A stretch of DNA of 64,000 nucleotides from Streptomyces chartreusis NRRL 3882 (GCF_900236475.1 NZ_LT963352.1:1240001-1304000); one strand, 5' to 3'. Counted from the first letter of the stretch, positions 36,900 to 46,174 are shown. The notes: generated from the sequence alone by a model not told the origin. Program-made: numbers and translations.

Positions 36900-37145
36900 C
36901 TAGCGCGACGTACGCCGCAGTTCCAGCCGCTCCTTCTCCGACAGACCGCCCCAGACACCAAAGCGCTCGTCGTTGTCCATCGCGTACTCGAGGCAGGCGT
37001 CACGGATCGGGCACAGGCCGCAGATCCGCTTGGCCTCCCGTACCGAACTGCCGGGCTCGGGGAAGAAGAAGTCCGCCCCGGTCTGCGCGCACAACGCCTC
37101 CTGCTGCCAGGCGAGTTCGGGCGAGATCATGGTGTCGATGTGCAT
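36900..37145 (-). CDS. WhiB-like (Wbl) iron-sulfur protein
   Basis: An 81-residue Wbl protein. The four cluster cysteines are in EALCAQTG and ICGLCPIRDAC (C-x2-C-x5-C), followed by the GVWGG turn and a basic tail (ERLELRRTSR), the complete Wbl architecture. It binds a [4Fe-4S] cluster and typically partners a sigma factor. An acidic aromatic segment (GADFFFPEPGSS) is normal for the family. By position it could be the streptomycete wblH, but I do not assert this. The ATG (M-H-I-D-T-M) lacks a strong Shine-Dalgarno, and a second ATG five codons later is possible. Confidence 0.9.
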   Translation of the reverse strand: MHIDTMISPELAWQQEALCAQTGADFFFPEPGSSVREAKRICGLCPIRDACLEYAMDNDERFGVWGGLSEKERLELRRTSR

Positions 37146-37178
37146 GGCCAGAAGCGTTCCGGACGGCGAAAAACGTTC

Positions 37179-37196
37179 GATCAACGCGGGATCAAC
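37179..37196 (-). promoter_or_regulatory. Direct repeat GATCAAC upstream of the WhiB-like gene
   Basis: Two GATCAAC copies (37179-37185 and 37190-37196) are spaced by one helical turn (11 bp), 35-50 bp upstream of the Wbl start codon. On the coding strand they read GTTGATC twice. Such a placement suits an activator or sigma-associated site; no regulator is identified. Confidence 0.35.
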
Positions 37197-37367
37197 ACCG
37201 CATTGACGGGCCTCCGGCCACCTTGATGGTCGCCCGCCGGACGGGCCGACGCACGGCGGCGCGCGGAATCCCGGCATCACGCCCCGGCGGCGCTCCGGCG
37301 GCGCTTGTCAGTGGGCGGTGCGAGACTCGGCAGAGCAGACGACGGAACCTGTGCGAGGAGACCGACG

Positions 37368-38153
37368 ATGCTCACCACCCGTTATGTGACCGGCGCTCCG
37401 AACTGGATCGATCTCGGCACCCCCGACATCGAGGGCGCCGCCGCCTTCTACGGCGCCCTGTTCGGCTGGCGGTTCCAGCCGGGTGGGCCCGAGGTCGGCG
37501 GATACGGCCTCTTCCAGCTCGACGGCAGGACCGCCGCCGGTGGCATGCAGACCACCCCGGAGCAGGGCCCGCCCTCCTGGACGGTGTACTTCCAGGCCCC
37601 GGACGCGGACGCCACGGCGCGGGCGGCCGGGCAGGCGCACGGCTCGGTGCGGATACAGCCGATGGACGTGCAGGACCTGGGCCGCATGGCGATCCTCGCC
37701 GACCAGGCCGGGGTGCCCTTCGGCCTGTGGCAGCCGGGCCGCAACAAGGGCCTGGACGTCGTCCGGGAGCCCGGCTCGCTGTGCTGGCTGGAGCTGTACA
37801 CGGCGGACGTCCCGGCCGCTGCCGCCTTCTACCACTCGGTGCTCGGCCTGGAGACCTTCGGCGTCGACTTCCCCGGCGGTACCTACACCACCCTCGTCCC
37901 GGCCGGGGAGAGCGAGGACGCCATGTTCGGCGGCGTCGTCCCGCTGGCCGACGCCCCGGCCGAGGAGGAGGCGCACTGGCTGCCGTACTTCGAGGTCACC
38001 GACCCGGACACCACCGTCGCCCGGGCCCGGGAACTGGGCGGCGCGGTCCGGATGCCCGCCACGGACCTGCCGGACGTGGGCCGCATCGCCAAGCTCACGG
38101 ATCCCTACGGGGCGCGTTTCGCGGTGATCCGCAGCGAGCCGCAGCCGGGCTGA
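37368..38153 (+). CDS. VOC-family protein with two glyoxalase-like domains
   Basis: A 261-residue protein made of two vicinal-oxygen-chelate modules. The first begins NWIDLGTPDIEGAAAFYGAL and the second LCWLELYTADVPAAAAFYHS; each ends with a PxGxxFG/PYGARFAV-type strand. The family includes lyases, dioxygenases and antibiotic-binding proteins; the domain pair with these sequences is a common streptomycete hypothetical sometimes annotated as hydroxylase. Metal ligands cannot be assigned with confidence. GAGGAG lies seven bases before the ATG. It converges on the LacI-type gene. Confidence 0.82.
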   Translation: MLTTRYVTGAPNWIDLGTPDIEGAAAFYGALFGWRFQPGGPEVGGYGLFQLDGRTAAGGMQTTPEQGPPSWTVYFQAPDADATARAAGQAHGSVRIQPMDVQDLGRMAILADQAGVPFGLWQPGRNKGLDVVREPGSLCWLELYTADVPAAAAFYHSVLGLETFGVDFPGGTYTTLVPAGESEDAMFGGVVPLADAPAEEEAHWLPYFEVTDPDTTVARARELGGAVRMPATDLPDVGRIAKLTDPYGARFAVIRSEPQPG

Positions 38154-38176
38154 GGCACATCCGCCGGACCAGAGGG

Positions 38177-39214
38177 CTACGCGGACGCCCGCCGGACCAG
38201 CGTGGTCGGCAGCACGACGCTGGAAGGTGCGCCGCCGACGCCCTCCTGAGGAGCACCGCGGTCGAGCCCCCGCAGCAGCAGGCGCGCCATCAGGCGGCCC
38301 ATCTCCTCGATGTCCTGACGCACCGTCGTGAGGGGCGGATCGGTCTGTTCCGCGACGGGCAGCATGTCGTCGAAGCCGATCACGGCGACGTCGTCGGGGA
38401 CCCGCCGTCCGGCCTCGCGCAGGACGCGCAGCGCCCCCGCGGCGGTGAGGTCGTTGGCGGCGAAGACAGCGTCCAGGTCCGGGCAGCGGCCGAGGAGCTC
38501 GCGCATCGCCCGCTCGCCCCCGGCGGGGGTGAAGTCGGCCTCGGCGATCAGCCGCGGGTCGGCGTCCACCATGACGTCCCGGTAGCCGTCCAGCCGGTCC
38601 ACGGCGGACGTCTGGTCGAGGGCGCCGGTGATGTGCGCGATACGGGTGCGGCCGAGGCCGGCCAGGTGGCGGACGGCGTCACGGGCGCCGCCGCGGTTGT
38701 CGCTGTCGACGTACAGCACGCCGCGCCGGTCTCCGCTCCAGCCGGGCCGCCCGCCGAAGACGGTGGGGACGCCGGCCCGCTGGATCAGCTGCGGCAGCGG
38801 GTCGTCGAGGTGCAGGGAGAAGACGAGGGCCCCGTCGACATGCCCGCCGGCGAGGTACCGGCCGACCCGGGTGTGGTCGTCCCGGCCCTCCGTGAGCAGC
38901 AGGACGAGCTGGTTGTCGTGGGCCGTGAGTTCCTTGCTGATGCCGCGCAGCTGGAGCGCGAAGAACGGGTCGGCGAACACGCGGGTCTCCGGTTCGGCGA
39001 CGACGACCGCGATCGCGTCGTGCCGCCGGGTCACCAGGCTGCGGGCCGCCTGGTTGGGCACGTACCCGAGCTCCTCCACCGCCTTGCGGACCCGCTCGAC
39101 GAGGATGTCCCTGACTCCGTCACCGCCGTTGACCACGCGGGAGACGGTGGCCCGCGAGACACCGGCCCGGGCGGCCACGGCCTCCAGCGTGGGACGCGGC
39201 GCTGTGTCGGTCAC
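38177..39214 (-). CDS. LacI-family transcriptional regulator
   Basis: About 345 residues. The N-terminal headpiece TLEAVAARAGVSRATVSRVV and hinge region ELGYVPNQAARSL are LacI hallmarks; the rest is the sugar-binding periplasmic-like fold. The GTG (V-T-D-T-A) has GAGGAG seven bases upstream and is preferred over an earlier in-frame GTG that overlaps this site. A canonical LacI operator sits 58 bp before the start, indicating autoregulation. Neighbouring laccase and sugar-dehydrogenase genes are candidate targets, though no second copy of the operator was noticed at their starts. Confidence 0.9.
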   Translation of the reverse strand: MTDTAPRPTLEAVAARAGVSRATVSRVVNGGDGVRDILVERVRKAVEELGYVPNQAARSLVTRRHDAIAVVVAEPETRVFADPFFALQLRGISKELTAHDNQLVLLLTEGRDDHTRVGRYLAGGHVDGALVFSLHLDDPLPQLIQRAGVPTVFGGRPGWSGDRRGVLYVDSDNRGGARDAVRHLAGLGRTRIAHITGALDQTSAVDRLDGYRDVMVDADPRLIAEADFTPAGGERAMRELLGRCPDLDAVFAANDLTAAGALRVLREAGRRVPDDVAVIGFDDMLPVAEQTDPPLTTVRQDIEEMGRLMARLLLRGLDRGAPQEGVGGAPSSVVLPTTLVRRASA

Positions 39215-39271
39215 TTCGGGGCTCCTCACCTGCGGTTGCGGATCAGGATAGCCCCGGCCGCACCGGGTGGT

Positions 39272-39283
39272 GAGAGCGCTCTC
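39272..39283. promoter_or_regulatory. LacI-type operator GAGAGCGCTCTC
   Basis: A perfect 12-bp palindrome with the central CG that LacI/GalR proteins recognise. It is placed between the lacI-type start codon and the end of the laccase gene, so it should control the regulator's own promoter. Confidence 0.75.
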
Positions 39284-39298
39284 GTGGCCGCGCGACCG

Positions 39299-40285
39299 TC
39301 AGTGCTCGTGCTCCCGCCGATCGTGCCCGGAGTGATCACCCCCGTGCTCGTGCGGGTCGTAGCCGGGAATCGTGCCGTCCGGCTTCTTCACCAGGAACAG
39401 ACCCACCATCCCCATGTCGGAGTGGCTCTGCACATGGCAGTGGTACATCCAGGCACCGGCGCCGACCCCCTCCCCCGCGATCACCTGGAAGCCGAACGAG
39501 TCGGCCGGGCCCGTGATCTTGTTGTCGATGACCTGGCTGGGGTCGTCGGGGCCGGTCAGCATGCCGGTGCGGTTGTCCGCCCAGCGGTGACCGTGCATGT
39601 GGAACGTGTGGTAGAACTCGCCGTGCGTGATCACGATGAACTCGACGCGATCACCCACCGTGGCCTCGAAGTCGGGCCCGGAGTGCGGCGGCCTGTTGTT
39701 GATGAGCATGTCGTTGAAGACGACCGTGTGCGTGCGGTCCGGCAGGACGTCACCCTTGCGGCGGACGATGACCGGGCCGAACAGGCCCTTCTGGAGCCCC
39801 TGCGTGCCGTGGTCCGTGCCGACGACGTGGTCGTGGTAGTGCCAGTAACCCGCGCTGCCCGCCCGCCAGGTGCCGTCCTTGCGGCGGCCGGGGGCATGGG
39901 TGCGCCAGGTGTAGGTGCGGGTGCCGCCCGGCTCGACATGGCTCCGGTTCAGCTTCGTGCCGTCGCTGGTGATCTCGTAGTCCAGGCCGTGAACGTGCAG
40001 GCTCACCGGCACGTCCATGGTGTTCTCGAACTCGATGTGCAGCGTGTCGCCCTCGTTGAGCTCGATGAGCGGGCCGGGGACGGTCGCCTTGCCCTTCTCC
40101 AGGCCGTAGCCCATCTGCCCGTCGGCGAGCTTCTCGGCGTACAGCTTGATGCGCTTCACCTCGCCCCCGGCCGGTGCCGTCCTGGCCGGCCGGTCCGCGC
40201 CGATGGCCTCGGGCGCCACGGACAACGATGTCGCGACGGCCGCGCCGCCCAGCAGGACCCGCCGGTTGAAGCTGCGTCTGTCCAT
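39299..40285 (-). CDS. slac: Two-domain multicopper oxidase (small laccase, SLAC type)
   Basis: A 328-residue secreted copper oxidase. The N terminus carries a twin-arginine signal ([14 protein letters not shown]), so it is exported folded by Tat. Copper ligands are present as [21 protein letters not shown] and [13 protein letters not shown], the His-Cys-His (with Met) set of type 1 and trinuclear centres. Only two cupredoxin domains are present, the trimeric small-laccase layout known from S. coelicolor SLAC and S. griseus EpoA. The tail is His-rich. Substrates are phenols, with oxygen reduced to water. It is divergent from the ThuA/sugar-dehydrogenase gene (190 bp), which suggests functional association at the cell surface. 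Confidence 0.93.
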   Translation of the reverse strand: MDRRSFNRRVLLGGAAVATSLSVAPEAIGADRPARTAPAGGEVKRIKLYAEKLADGQMGYGLEKGKATVPGPLIELNEGDTLHIEFENTMDVPVSLHVHGLDYEITSDGTKLNRSHVEPGGTRTYTWRTHAPGRRKDGTWRAGSAGYWHYHDHVVGTDHGTQGLQKGLFGPVIVRRKGDVLPDRTHTVVFNDMLINNRPPHSGPDFEATVGDRVEFIVITHGEFYHTFHMHGHRWADNRTGMLTGPDDPSQVIDNKITGPADSFGFQVIAGEGVGAGAWMYHCHVQSHSDMGMVGLFLVKKPDGTIPGYDPHEHGGDHSGHDRREHEH

Positions 40286-40475
40286 GCGGAACTCCCCACC
40301 CTGGTAAGGCTTTTACGACAGACGTACCTGTGATGAACCTGTGAGACGGTACCGGCCGCGCTCCTGTTTATCCACACTCAAGACAAAGTTGGGGCCATCC
40401 CGGTCATAGGTATTGGCGAGCCGTGCAAAGGGGTTTAGCTTCCTTGGCGGTGTTGCTGTGACCGAGGAGGTGCCC

Positions 40476-42953
40476 ATGCACTTACGAGGGTTGAGCAAGG
40501 GAAGACGTGTCCGGGCGGCCTCCGTGGCCGCCGGAGTCCTGACCGCCGGACTGCTGTCCGGGCCCGCGCACGCGGGCCCGCATCCGGAACCCCCGCTGAC
40601 AACGATGTCGATCAAGTCGCCGCCGGGTGGCGCGAATGTACGGGTGCTGATCTTCCACGGTTCCGCGGCGGCCGGGGAGGAGTCGCCGGTCGTGAACGCC
40701 GGGATCGAGGCCATCGAGGAGATCGGGCTGTCGGGGCCGGCGAACCGGCGTTTCAAGGTCGAAGCCAGCGATGATCCCTCGGTGTTCACCAACGACAAGA
40801 GACTCGGCCGCTTCAACGCGATCGTGTTCCTCACCGGCGGGGGCGACGTCCTCGACGCGGAACAGGAGGCGGGCCTTGAGGCCTACATGGAGGCCGGCGG
40901 CGGGTTCGTCGGCATCCATGACGCGGCGCGCGCGGAGCCGTACTCGGACTGGTTCACCGGTCTGGTGGGGGCGCGGCCGGCCGCGTCGAACCCGGCGGCC
41001 GTCCAGCGGGCGACGGTGGAGGTCGGCGACCGCCGGCATCCGGCCACCCAGGAGCTTCCGGTGCAGTGGAAGCGCCCGGACAAGTGGCTGAACTGGGTGA
41101 AGAACCCGTCGGGTGAGGTCCACACGGTGGCCCGGGTCCGGGAGTCGAGCTACCAGCCGGGAGCGGGTGCCAACGGCTGGGATCACCCGGTCAGTTGGTG
41201 CCGGGACTACGACGGCGGCCGCTCCTTCTACACCGGCATGGGCGGCACGGTGTCGTCGTACGACGAGACCGACTTCCGGGCCCATCTGCGCGGCGCGCTG
41301 ATGTGGACGACGCGCCTGGAGCAGGCCGACTGCAAGGCGACCATCAACGCCAACTACACGGCGGAGCGGCTGACCAAGCCCAACCAGCCGGGGCAGAACG
41401 ACCAGATCGGCGAGCCGCACGGCCTGGTCACCGCGCCCGACGGCCGGGTGTTCTACATCGGCCGGGGCGGTGCCGACTCCTCGCAGCCCGTGGTCACCGA
41501 CTGGAACAACCCCGACATCGGCAAGGGCAAGGGCGAGATCCACGTCTACGACCCGAAGACCAAGCAGGTCACGCTCGCGGGTGCGCTCACCGTCTTCGGC
41601 AACAAGGGCGGCGGCGACGAGCTGGTCAAGGTCGAGGAAGGGCTGCTCGGGATCGAGCTGGACCCGGAGTTCGAGCAGAACGGCTGGGTGTACCTGCACT
41701 ACACGCCCCACTCGCAGATCAACCGGGACACGCGGATGGCCGAGCGGCGGGTCTCCCGCTTCACGCTCGACCGGGCGACCAACAAGCTGGACCTGGGCAG
41801 CGAGAAGGTACTGCTGAAGTGGCCGGTGCAGATCCACAGTTGCTGCCACTCGGGCGGCGGGATGGCCTGGGACTCCAAGGGCAACCTGTACATCGCCACC
41901 GGTGACAACAACTCCAGTGGCTTCAGCGGCGGTTACTCGGGCAACAACCCGCAGCCGAACTACAAGGGCGTCTCCTTCGCGGACGCGCGCCGCACGGCCG
42001 GCAACACCAACAACCTCAACGGCAAGATCCTGCGCATCCACCCGGAGCCGGACGGGACGTACACCCTCCCCGAGGGCAACCTCTTCACCGGGAGGGAGAC
42101 CGACGAGGGCGGCGGCAAGACGCGCGGCGAGATCTATGTGATGGGGGTCAGGAACCCCGCCCGCATCTTCGTCGACAAGTCGACCGACGTGCTCTACGCG
42201 GGCTGGGTCGGCCCGGACGCGAGCGCGCCCTCGACGACCTGGGGCCCGGCCAAGTACGACACGTTCGCCGCCATCACGAGGGCGAGCAACCGGGGCTGGC
42301 CGTACTGCATGGGCAACAAGCAGCCCTACCGGGACCGCAATCTGCCGGATCCGTCCCAGCCGCTCGGCTGGTACGACTGCGACCACCCGAAGAACGAGTC
42401 GCCGAACAACGACGGTCTGGTCAACCTGCCGCCCGTCACCGGCAACAACATCTGGTACTCGCCGCAGGGCGGCGCGCCGGACTACCCGCGGGACGCGAAC
42501 GGTGTCCCGTCGTACAAGCCGGAGCAGGCGACGTACCGGCTGCCCTGGCTGAAGGGCGGCGGGCAGGCCGCGATGAACGGTCCGGTCTACCGGTACGACA
42601 CGGTCGCGGCGGACAGTGCCGTCAAGTGGCCGGCGTACTGGGACGGCAAGTGGTTCGTCGGCGACTTCTACGACGCCGACCAGCCGCGCAACGCGGTGCT
42701 CATGGACCCGAAGACGCAAGGGGACGGCGGTCTGCCGGTGCACTCGGAGTCGCTGAAGAAGATCGTGCCGGTCGGCAATGACGGCATCAAGAACCTCATG
42801 GACTGGAAGTTCGGTCCGGACGGCGCGCTGTACGTGCTCGACTACGGGCGCGGCTTCTTCACCTCGGACTCCAAGTCGGCCCTGTGGCGGGTCACCTACA
42901 AGGGCGGCGGGCCCACCCCGGCCGCCGGTCAGCTGGCGAGGGGGAGCGAGTGA
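40476..42953 (+). CDS. Secreted ThuA-domain / PQQ-type sugar dehydrogenase fusion
   Basis: About 825 residues. The signal peptide (VRAASVAAGVLTAGLLSGPA) is followed by a ThuA-like (glutamine-amidotransferase-fold) domain, about residues 50-285 (VRVLIFHGSAAAGEESPVV, GGGFVGIHDAARAEPYSDW, PVSWCRDYDGGRSFYTGMG). The remainder is a six-bladed GSDH/PQQ-dependent sugar-dehydrogenase propeller with EEGLLGIELDPEF, HSGGGMAWDSKGNLYIATGD and EIYVMGVRNPARIFVD. The fusion should act outside the cell on sugars or glycosides; the ThuA domain's role is unknown. GAGGAGG precedes the ATG by five bases. Its stop overlaps the next gene by 4 bp (GTGA), so both proteins are made together. Confidence 0.87.
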   Translation: MHLRGLSKGRRVRAASVAAGVLTAGLLSGPAHAGPHPEPPLTTMSIKSPPGGANVRVLIFHGSAAAGEESPVVNAGIEAIEEIGLSGPANRRFKVEASDDPSVFTNDKRLGRFNAIVFLTGGGDVLDAEQEAGLEAYMEAGGGFVGIHDAARAEPYSDWFTGLVGARPAASNPAAVQRATVEVGDRRHPATQELPVQWKRPDKWLNWVKNPSGEVHTVARVRESSYQPGAGANGWDHPVSWCRDYDGGRSFYTGMGGTVSSYDETDFRAHLRGALMWTTRLEQADCKATINANYTAERLTKPNQPGQNDQIGEPHGLVTAPDGRVFYIGRGGADSSQPVVTDWNNPDIGKGKGEIHVYDPKTKQVTLAGALTVFGNKGGGDELVKVEEGLLGIELDPEFEQNGWVYLHYTPHSQINRDTRMAERRVSRFTLDRATNKLDLGSEKVLLKWPVQIHSCCHSGGGMAWDSKGNLYIATGDNNSSGFSGGYSGNNPQPNYKGVSFADARRTAGNTNNLNGKILRIHPEPDGTYTLPEGNLFTGRETDEGGGKTRGEIYVMGVRNPARIFVDKSTDVLYAGWVGPDASAPSTTWGPAKYDTFAAITRASNRGWPYCMGNKQPYRDRNLPDPSQPLGWYDCDHPKNESPNNDGLVNLPPVTGNNIWYSPQGGAPDYPRDANGVPSYKPEQATYRLPWLKGGGQAAMNGPVYRYDTVAADSAVKWPAYWDGKWFVGDFYDADQPRNAVLMDPKTQGDGGLPVHSESLKKIVPVGNDGIKNLMDWKFGPDGALYVLDYGRGFFTSDSKSALWRVTYKGGGPTPAAGQLARGSE

Positions 42954-45142
42954 TCCGGCAACGAAGAATCTGGGCCGCCCTGCTGGCCGCCCTGCTCGTG
43001 ATGCTCGGCGTGCAGGCGACGCCCGCGGCCGGGCAAACGAAGGCACCGGCCGCCGAACAGGTCCTCACCTGGACGGCCGGCAACGACATCGACAAGTACC
43101 TCTCGGCGCCGAAGACGGCGGTCGCCGGCAGCGCGACGATCGTGTTCGAGAACAGCGTGGCCACCGGCAACACCACGGGCATGCCGCACACGCTGACGTT
43201 CGTGACCAGCGACCCCGAGTTCAACAACGACGTGCAGCTGAACATCCTGGCCAACCCGAACGACGCCCAGGGCGGCAAGCACACCGCCCAGGTCACGCTC
43301 ACGCCCGGCCGGTACTTCTACCACTGCACGATCCCGGGCCACGGCCAGATGCAGGGCATCCTCACGGTGACCGAGGGCACCGGCGAGGACACCACCGCGC
43401 CCGAGGCGTCGGCCCATGTGAGCGGGACGCAGAACACGCAGGGCCAGTACGTCGGTTCGGCGAGCGTGGCGATCCACGCCACCGACGTGGGCGGCTCCGG
43501 GCTCGACCGGATCGAGTACGCGATCGGTGACACGGGTGCCTGGCAGCCGTACACCGCGCCGGTCGTGATCGACCAGGTCGGCGACCACAAGGTCCGCTAC
43601 CGTGCCTTCGACAAGGCGGGCAACGTCTCCGCCGAGAAGAGCACCGCCTTCACGGTCGTGGCGCCGCAGTCGGACGACACGACCGCGCCGGAGACCTCGG
43701 CGACGGTGAGCGGTGAGCGCAACCCGGACGGGGCGTACATCGACATGGCGACGGTCACCGTCTCCGCGTCCGACACGGGCTCCGGGGTCAACACGATCGA
43801 GTACGCCGTCGGCACCGGTGCCTGGCAGCCGTACACCGCGCCCGTGATGGTGCACCAGGTGGGCGCCCACACCGTCCGCTACCGTGCCACGGACAAGGCG
43901 GGCAACGTGGCGGCCGAGAAGAGCGTGCGGTTCACGGTCGTCGCGGCGCCGCCGCAGGACACCACCGCGCCGGTGACGGGCGTGACCGTGGAGGGCACGA
44001 AGAACTCCGACGGCGCGTACGTCAACAGCGCCCGGGTGACCGTCACGGCGACCGACGAGCACGGCTCGGGGGTCGAGAGGATCGAGTACTCGCTGGACGG
44101 CGGTCCGTACCTGGCGTACACGGCTCCGGTGGTGGTCGACCGGGCGGGCGCGCACACCGTGGCGTACCGGGCGACCGACAAGGCCGGCAACACGTCGGCG
44201 GCGCGTACGGTGACCTTCACGGTGGTCTCCGGGCAGGTCCCGGCGCCGGACTGCCCGGAGTACGACGAGCGGTTGACGGTGATCGTCGGCACGGTCGACT
44301 CCGGCGTGCGCAACCGGGTCACCGACAACCGGTGCCGGATCGGCGAGCTGATCGAGGACGAGAAGGAGTGGACGTCCCACGCGCTGTTCCTCAAGCACGT
44401 GACGTCCGTCCTCGACGCGCTGCTGAAGGAGGGCGTGATCGACCAGCGCGAGTACAACGCCATCCGCAAGGCCGCCCGCCAGTCCGGCATCGGCAAGCCG
44501 GGGCAGACCGAGGGCTATCGGGCGATCTTCGACGGCAGTGCCGAGTCGTTCGCCGAGTGGCAGCAGGTGGGGGGCGGTTCGTTCGCGCTGAACCCCGACA
44601 GGACGATCACCTCCAGCACCACGACGCCCGGCATGGGCATGCTGTGGTTCCCGCAGCGCAAGTACGGCGACTTCTCGTTGCGGCTCCAGTGGCGTGACGA
44701 CGCTCCCGGCACCGGCAACGCCAACTCGGGCGTCTTCGTGCGCTTCCCCTGGGTCCACGACCACCCGGAGGAGTCACGGCCCGAGTGGGTCGCCATCAAG
44801 TACGGGCACGAGGTGCAGGTGCTCGACCGGCCCGACGGCGACATGTACAAGACGGGCTCGATCTACGGATTCGACCGGGTGGGCCTCGCCGGCGCCGGTG
44901 TGACGCAGAAGGGCACCTGGAACGACTACGAGATCCGCGTGGTCGGCCAGCACTACTCGGTGTACCGCAACGGGGTGCTGGTCAACGAGTTCGACAACAC
45001 CGGCGGCCAGGAGTTCACCCCGCCCCGCTCGGACGACCCGGGCACGGACGGGCGGCGGTTCGCCTCCGGCTACATCGGGCTCCAGGTGCACGGCACGACG
45101 GACGTGGTCTCGTACCGGGACATCCGGATCAAGGAACTGTAG
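42950..45142 (+). CDS. Secreted multidomain protein: cupredoxin, three Ig-like repeats, DUF1080 domain
   Basis: About 730 residues. The signal (WAALLAALLVMLGVQATPA) leads to a plastocyanin-like cupredoxin, residues 35-145, with type 1 copper ligands in GMPHTLTF and YHCTIPGHGQMQG. Three OmpL47-like repeats of about 95 residues follow (about 147-240, 242-335 and 337-427), each with DTTAP at the start and RYRATDKAGN near the end. A helical segment (about 430-520) leads to a C-terminal DUF1080 / 3-keto-disaccharide hydrolase-like domain (EGYRAIFDGSAESFAEWQQ, NANSGVFVRFPW). The GTG start overlaps the upstream stop. Copper electron transfer coupled to sugar handling is inferred. Confidence 0.87.
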   Translation: MIRQRRIWAALLAALLVMLGVQATPAAGQTKAPAAEQVLTWTAGNDIDKYLSAPKTAVAGSATIVFENSVATGNTTGMPHTLTFVTSDPEFNNDVQLNILANPNDAQGGKHTAQVTLTPGRYFYHCTIPGHGQMQGILTVTEGTGEDTTAPEASAHVSGTQNTQGQYVGSASVAIHATDVGGSGLDRIEYAIGDTGAWQPYTAPVVIDQVGDHKVRYRAFDKAGNVSAEKSTAFTVVAPQSDDTTAPETSATVSGERNPDGAYIDMATVTVSASDTGSGVNTIEYAVGTGAWQPYTAPVMVHQVGAHTVRYRATDKAGNVAAEKSVRFTVVAAPPQDTTAPVTGVTVEGTKNSDGAYVNSARVTVTATDEHGSGVERIEYSLDGGPYLAYTAPVVVDRAGAHTVAYRATDKAGNTSAARTVTFTVVSGQVPAPDCPEYDERLTVIVGTVDSGVRNRVTDNRCRIGELIEDEKEWTSHALFLKHVTSVLDALLKEGVIDQREYNAIRKAARQSGIGKPGQTEGYRAIFDGSAESFAEWQQVGGGSFALNPDRTITSSTTTPGMGMLWFPQRKYGDFSLRLQWRDDAPGTGNANSGVFVRFPWVHDHPEESRPEWVAIKYGHEVQVLDRPDGDMYKTGSIYGFDRVGLAGAGVTQKGTWNDYEIRVVGQHYSVYRNGVLVNEFDNTGGQEFTPPRSDDPGTDGRRFASGYIGLQVHGTTDVVSYRDIRIKEL

Positions 45143-45145
45143 AGA

Positions 45146-46174
45146 TCACGAAGCCGCAGGAGGCTTCTCCTTGCGGGCCCTGCTCGGCTGTACCCGCCTC
45201 GGTTCCCCGGGCATCTTCGGATACTCGGGCGGGTACGGCAGGTCTCCCAGCCCGTGGTCGTGTTCGTCGCGGCGGGCGAGGTCGAGCAGGGCCTCAAGGG
45301 AGTAGCGGTGGTCGTCCATGTCCGCGTGCACGTCGCCGAGTTCGGCGAAGCGCGCGGGCATGGTCGCGAGGTCGAAGTCCTGGGGGTGCGCGACCCCCAC
45401 CTCGTCCCAGCGCAGGGGCGCGGAGACGGGGGCGTGCGGGCGGGGGCGTACGGAGTAGGCGGAGGCGATCGTGCGGTCGCGTGCCGTCTGGTTGTAGTCC
45501 AGGAAGATGCGCTTGCCCCGCTCCTCCTTCCACCACTTGATGGTCACCTGCTCCGGCATCCGCCGCTCCATCTCCCGGCCGACGGCGATGGCGGCGCGCC
45601 GGACCTGCGTGAAGGTCCAGCGCGGTTCGATGGGCACGAAGACGTGCAGGCCCCGGCCGCCGGAGGTCTTGGGGAAGCCGCGCAGTCCGCCGAACTCGTC
45701 GAGGACGGCGCGCAGTTCGTGGGCGGCGCGGACGGCGTCCTCGTAGTCGGTGCCGGGCTGCGGGTCGAGGTCGATGCGGAGTTCGTCCGGGCGGTCGACG
45801 TCGTCGCGGCGGACCGGCCAGGGGTGGAAGGTGAGCGTGCCGAACTGGGCGGCCCACACCACGGCACCGACCTCGGTGGGGCACATCTCGTCGGCGCTGC
45901 GGCCGCTGGGGAAGGTGATGTGCGCGGTCGGGATCCAGTCGGGCATGTTCTTCGGCGCCCGCTTCTGGAAGAAGTTCTCGCCGTTCACGCCCTCGGGGTA
46001 GCGCTCCAGGGTGGTGGGGCGGTCGCGCAGGGCGCGCAGGATGCCGGGGCCGACGGCCAGGTAGTAGCGGGCGAGGTCCAGCTTGGTGAAGCCGCGCTCG
46101 GGGAAGAACACCTTGTCCGGGCTGGACAGCCGTACGGTCCGGCCACCCGCCTCCAGCTCCACCGCGTCACCCAT
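45146..46174 (-). CDS. ligD: LigD-type DNA polymerase/primase domain protein (NHEJ)
   Basis: A 342-residue stand-alone archaeo-eukaryotic-primase domain. The metal-binding DLD lies in LRIDLDPQPGTDYEDA, with KTSGGRGLHVFVPIEP and WWKEERGKRIFLDYNQTARD completing the polymerase site. LSSPDKVFFPERGFTKLD is the typical LigD-Pol start. It extends or fills broken ends in non-homologous end joining. The ligase and nuclease domains of fused LigD are absent here: the ligase is a separate divergent gene 74 bp away. The ATG beginning MGDAVELE is chosen over an earlier in-frame ATG 12 codons upstream. Confidence 0.9.
   Translation of the reverse strand: MGDAVELEAGGRTVRLSSPDKVFFPERGFTKLDLARYYLAVGPGILRALRDRPTTLERYPEGVNGENFFQKRAPKNMPDWIPTAHITFPSGRSADEMCPTEVGAVVWAAQFGTLTFHPWPVRRDDVDRPDELRIDLDPQPGTDYEDAVRAAHELRAVLDEFGGLRGFPKTSGGRGLHVFVPIEPRWTFTQVRRAAIAVGREMERRMPEQVTIKWWKEERGKRIFLDYNQTARDRTIASAYSVRPRPHAPVSAPLRWDEVGVAHPQDFDLATMPARFAELGDVHADMDDHRYSLEALLDLARRDEHDHGLGDLPYPPEYPKMPGEPRRVQPSRARKEKPPAAS

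Noticed and set aside
40286..40475. Riboswitch or structured leader before the ThuA/sugar-dehydrogenase gene
   Set aside because: I could find no known riboswitch core or long stem in this 190-bp gap, only a good Shine-Dalgarno near its end.
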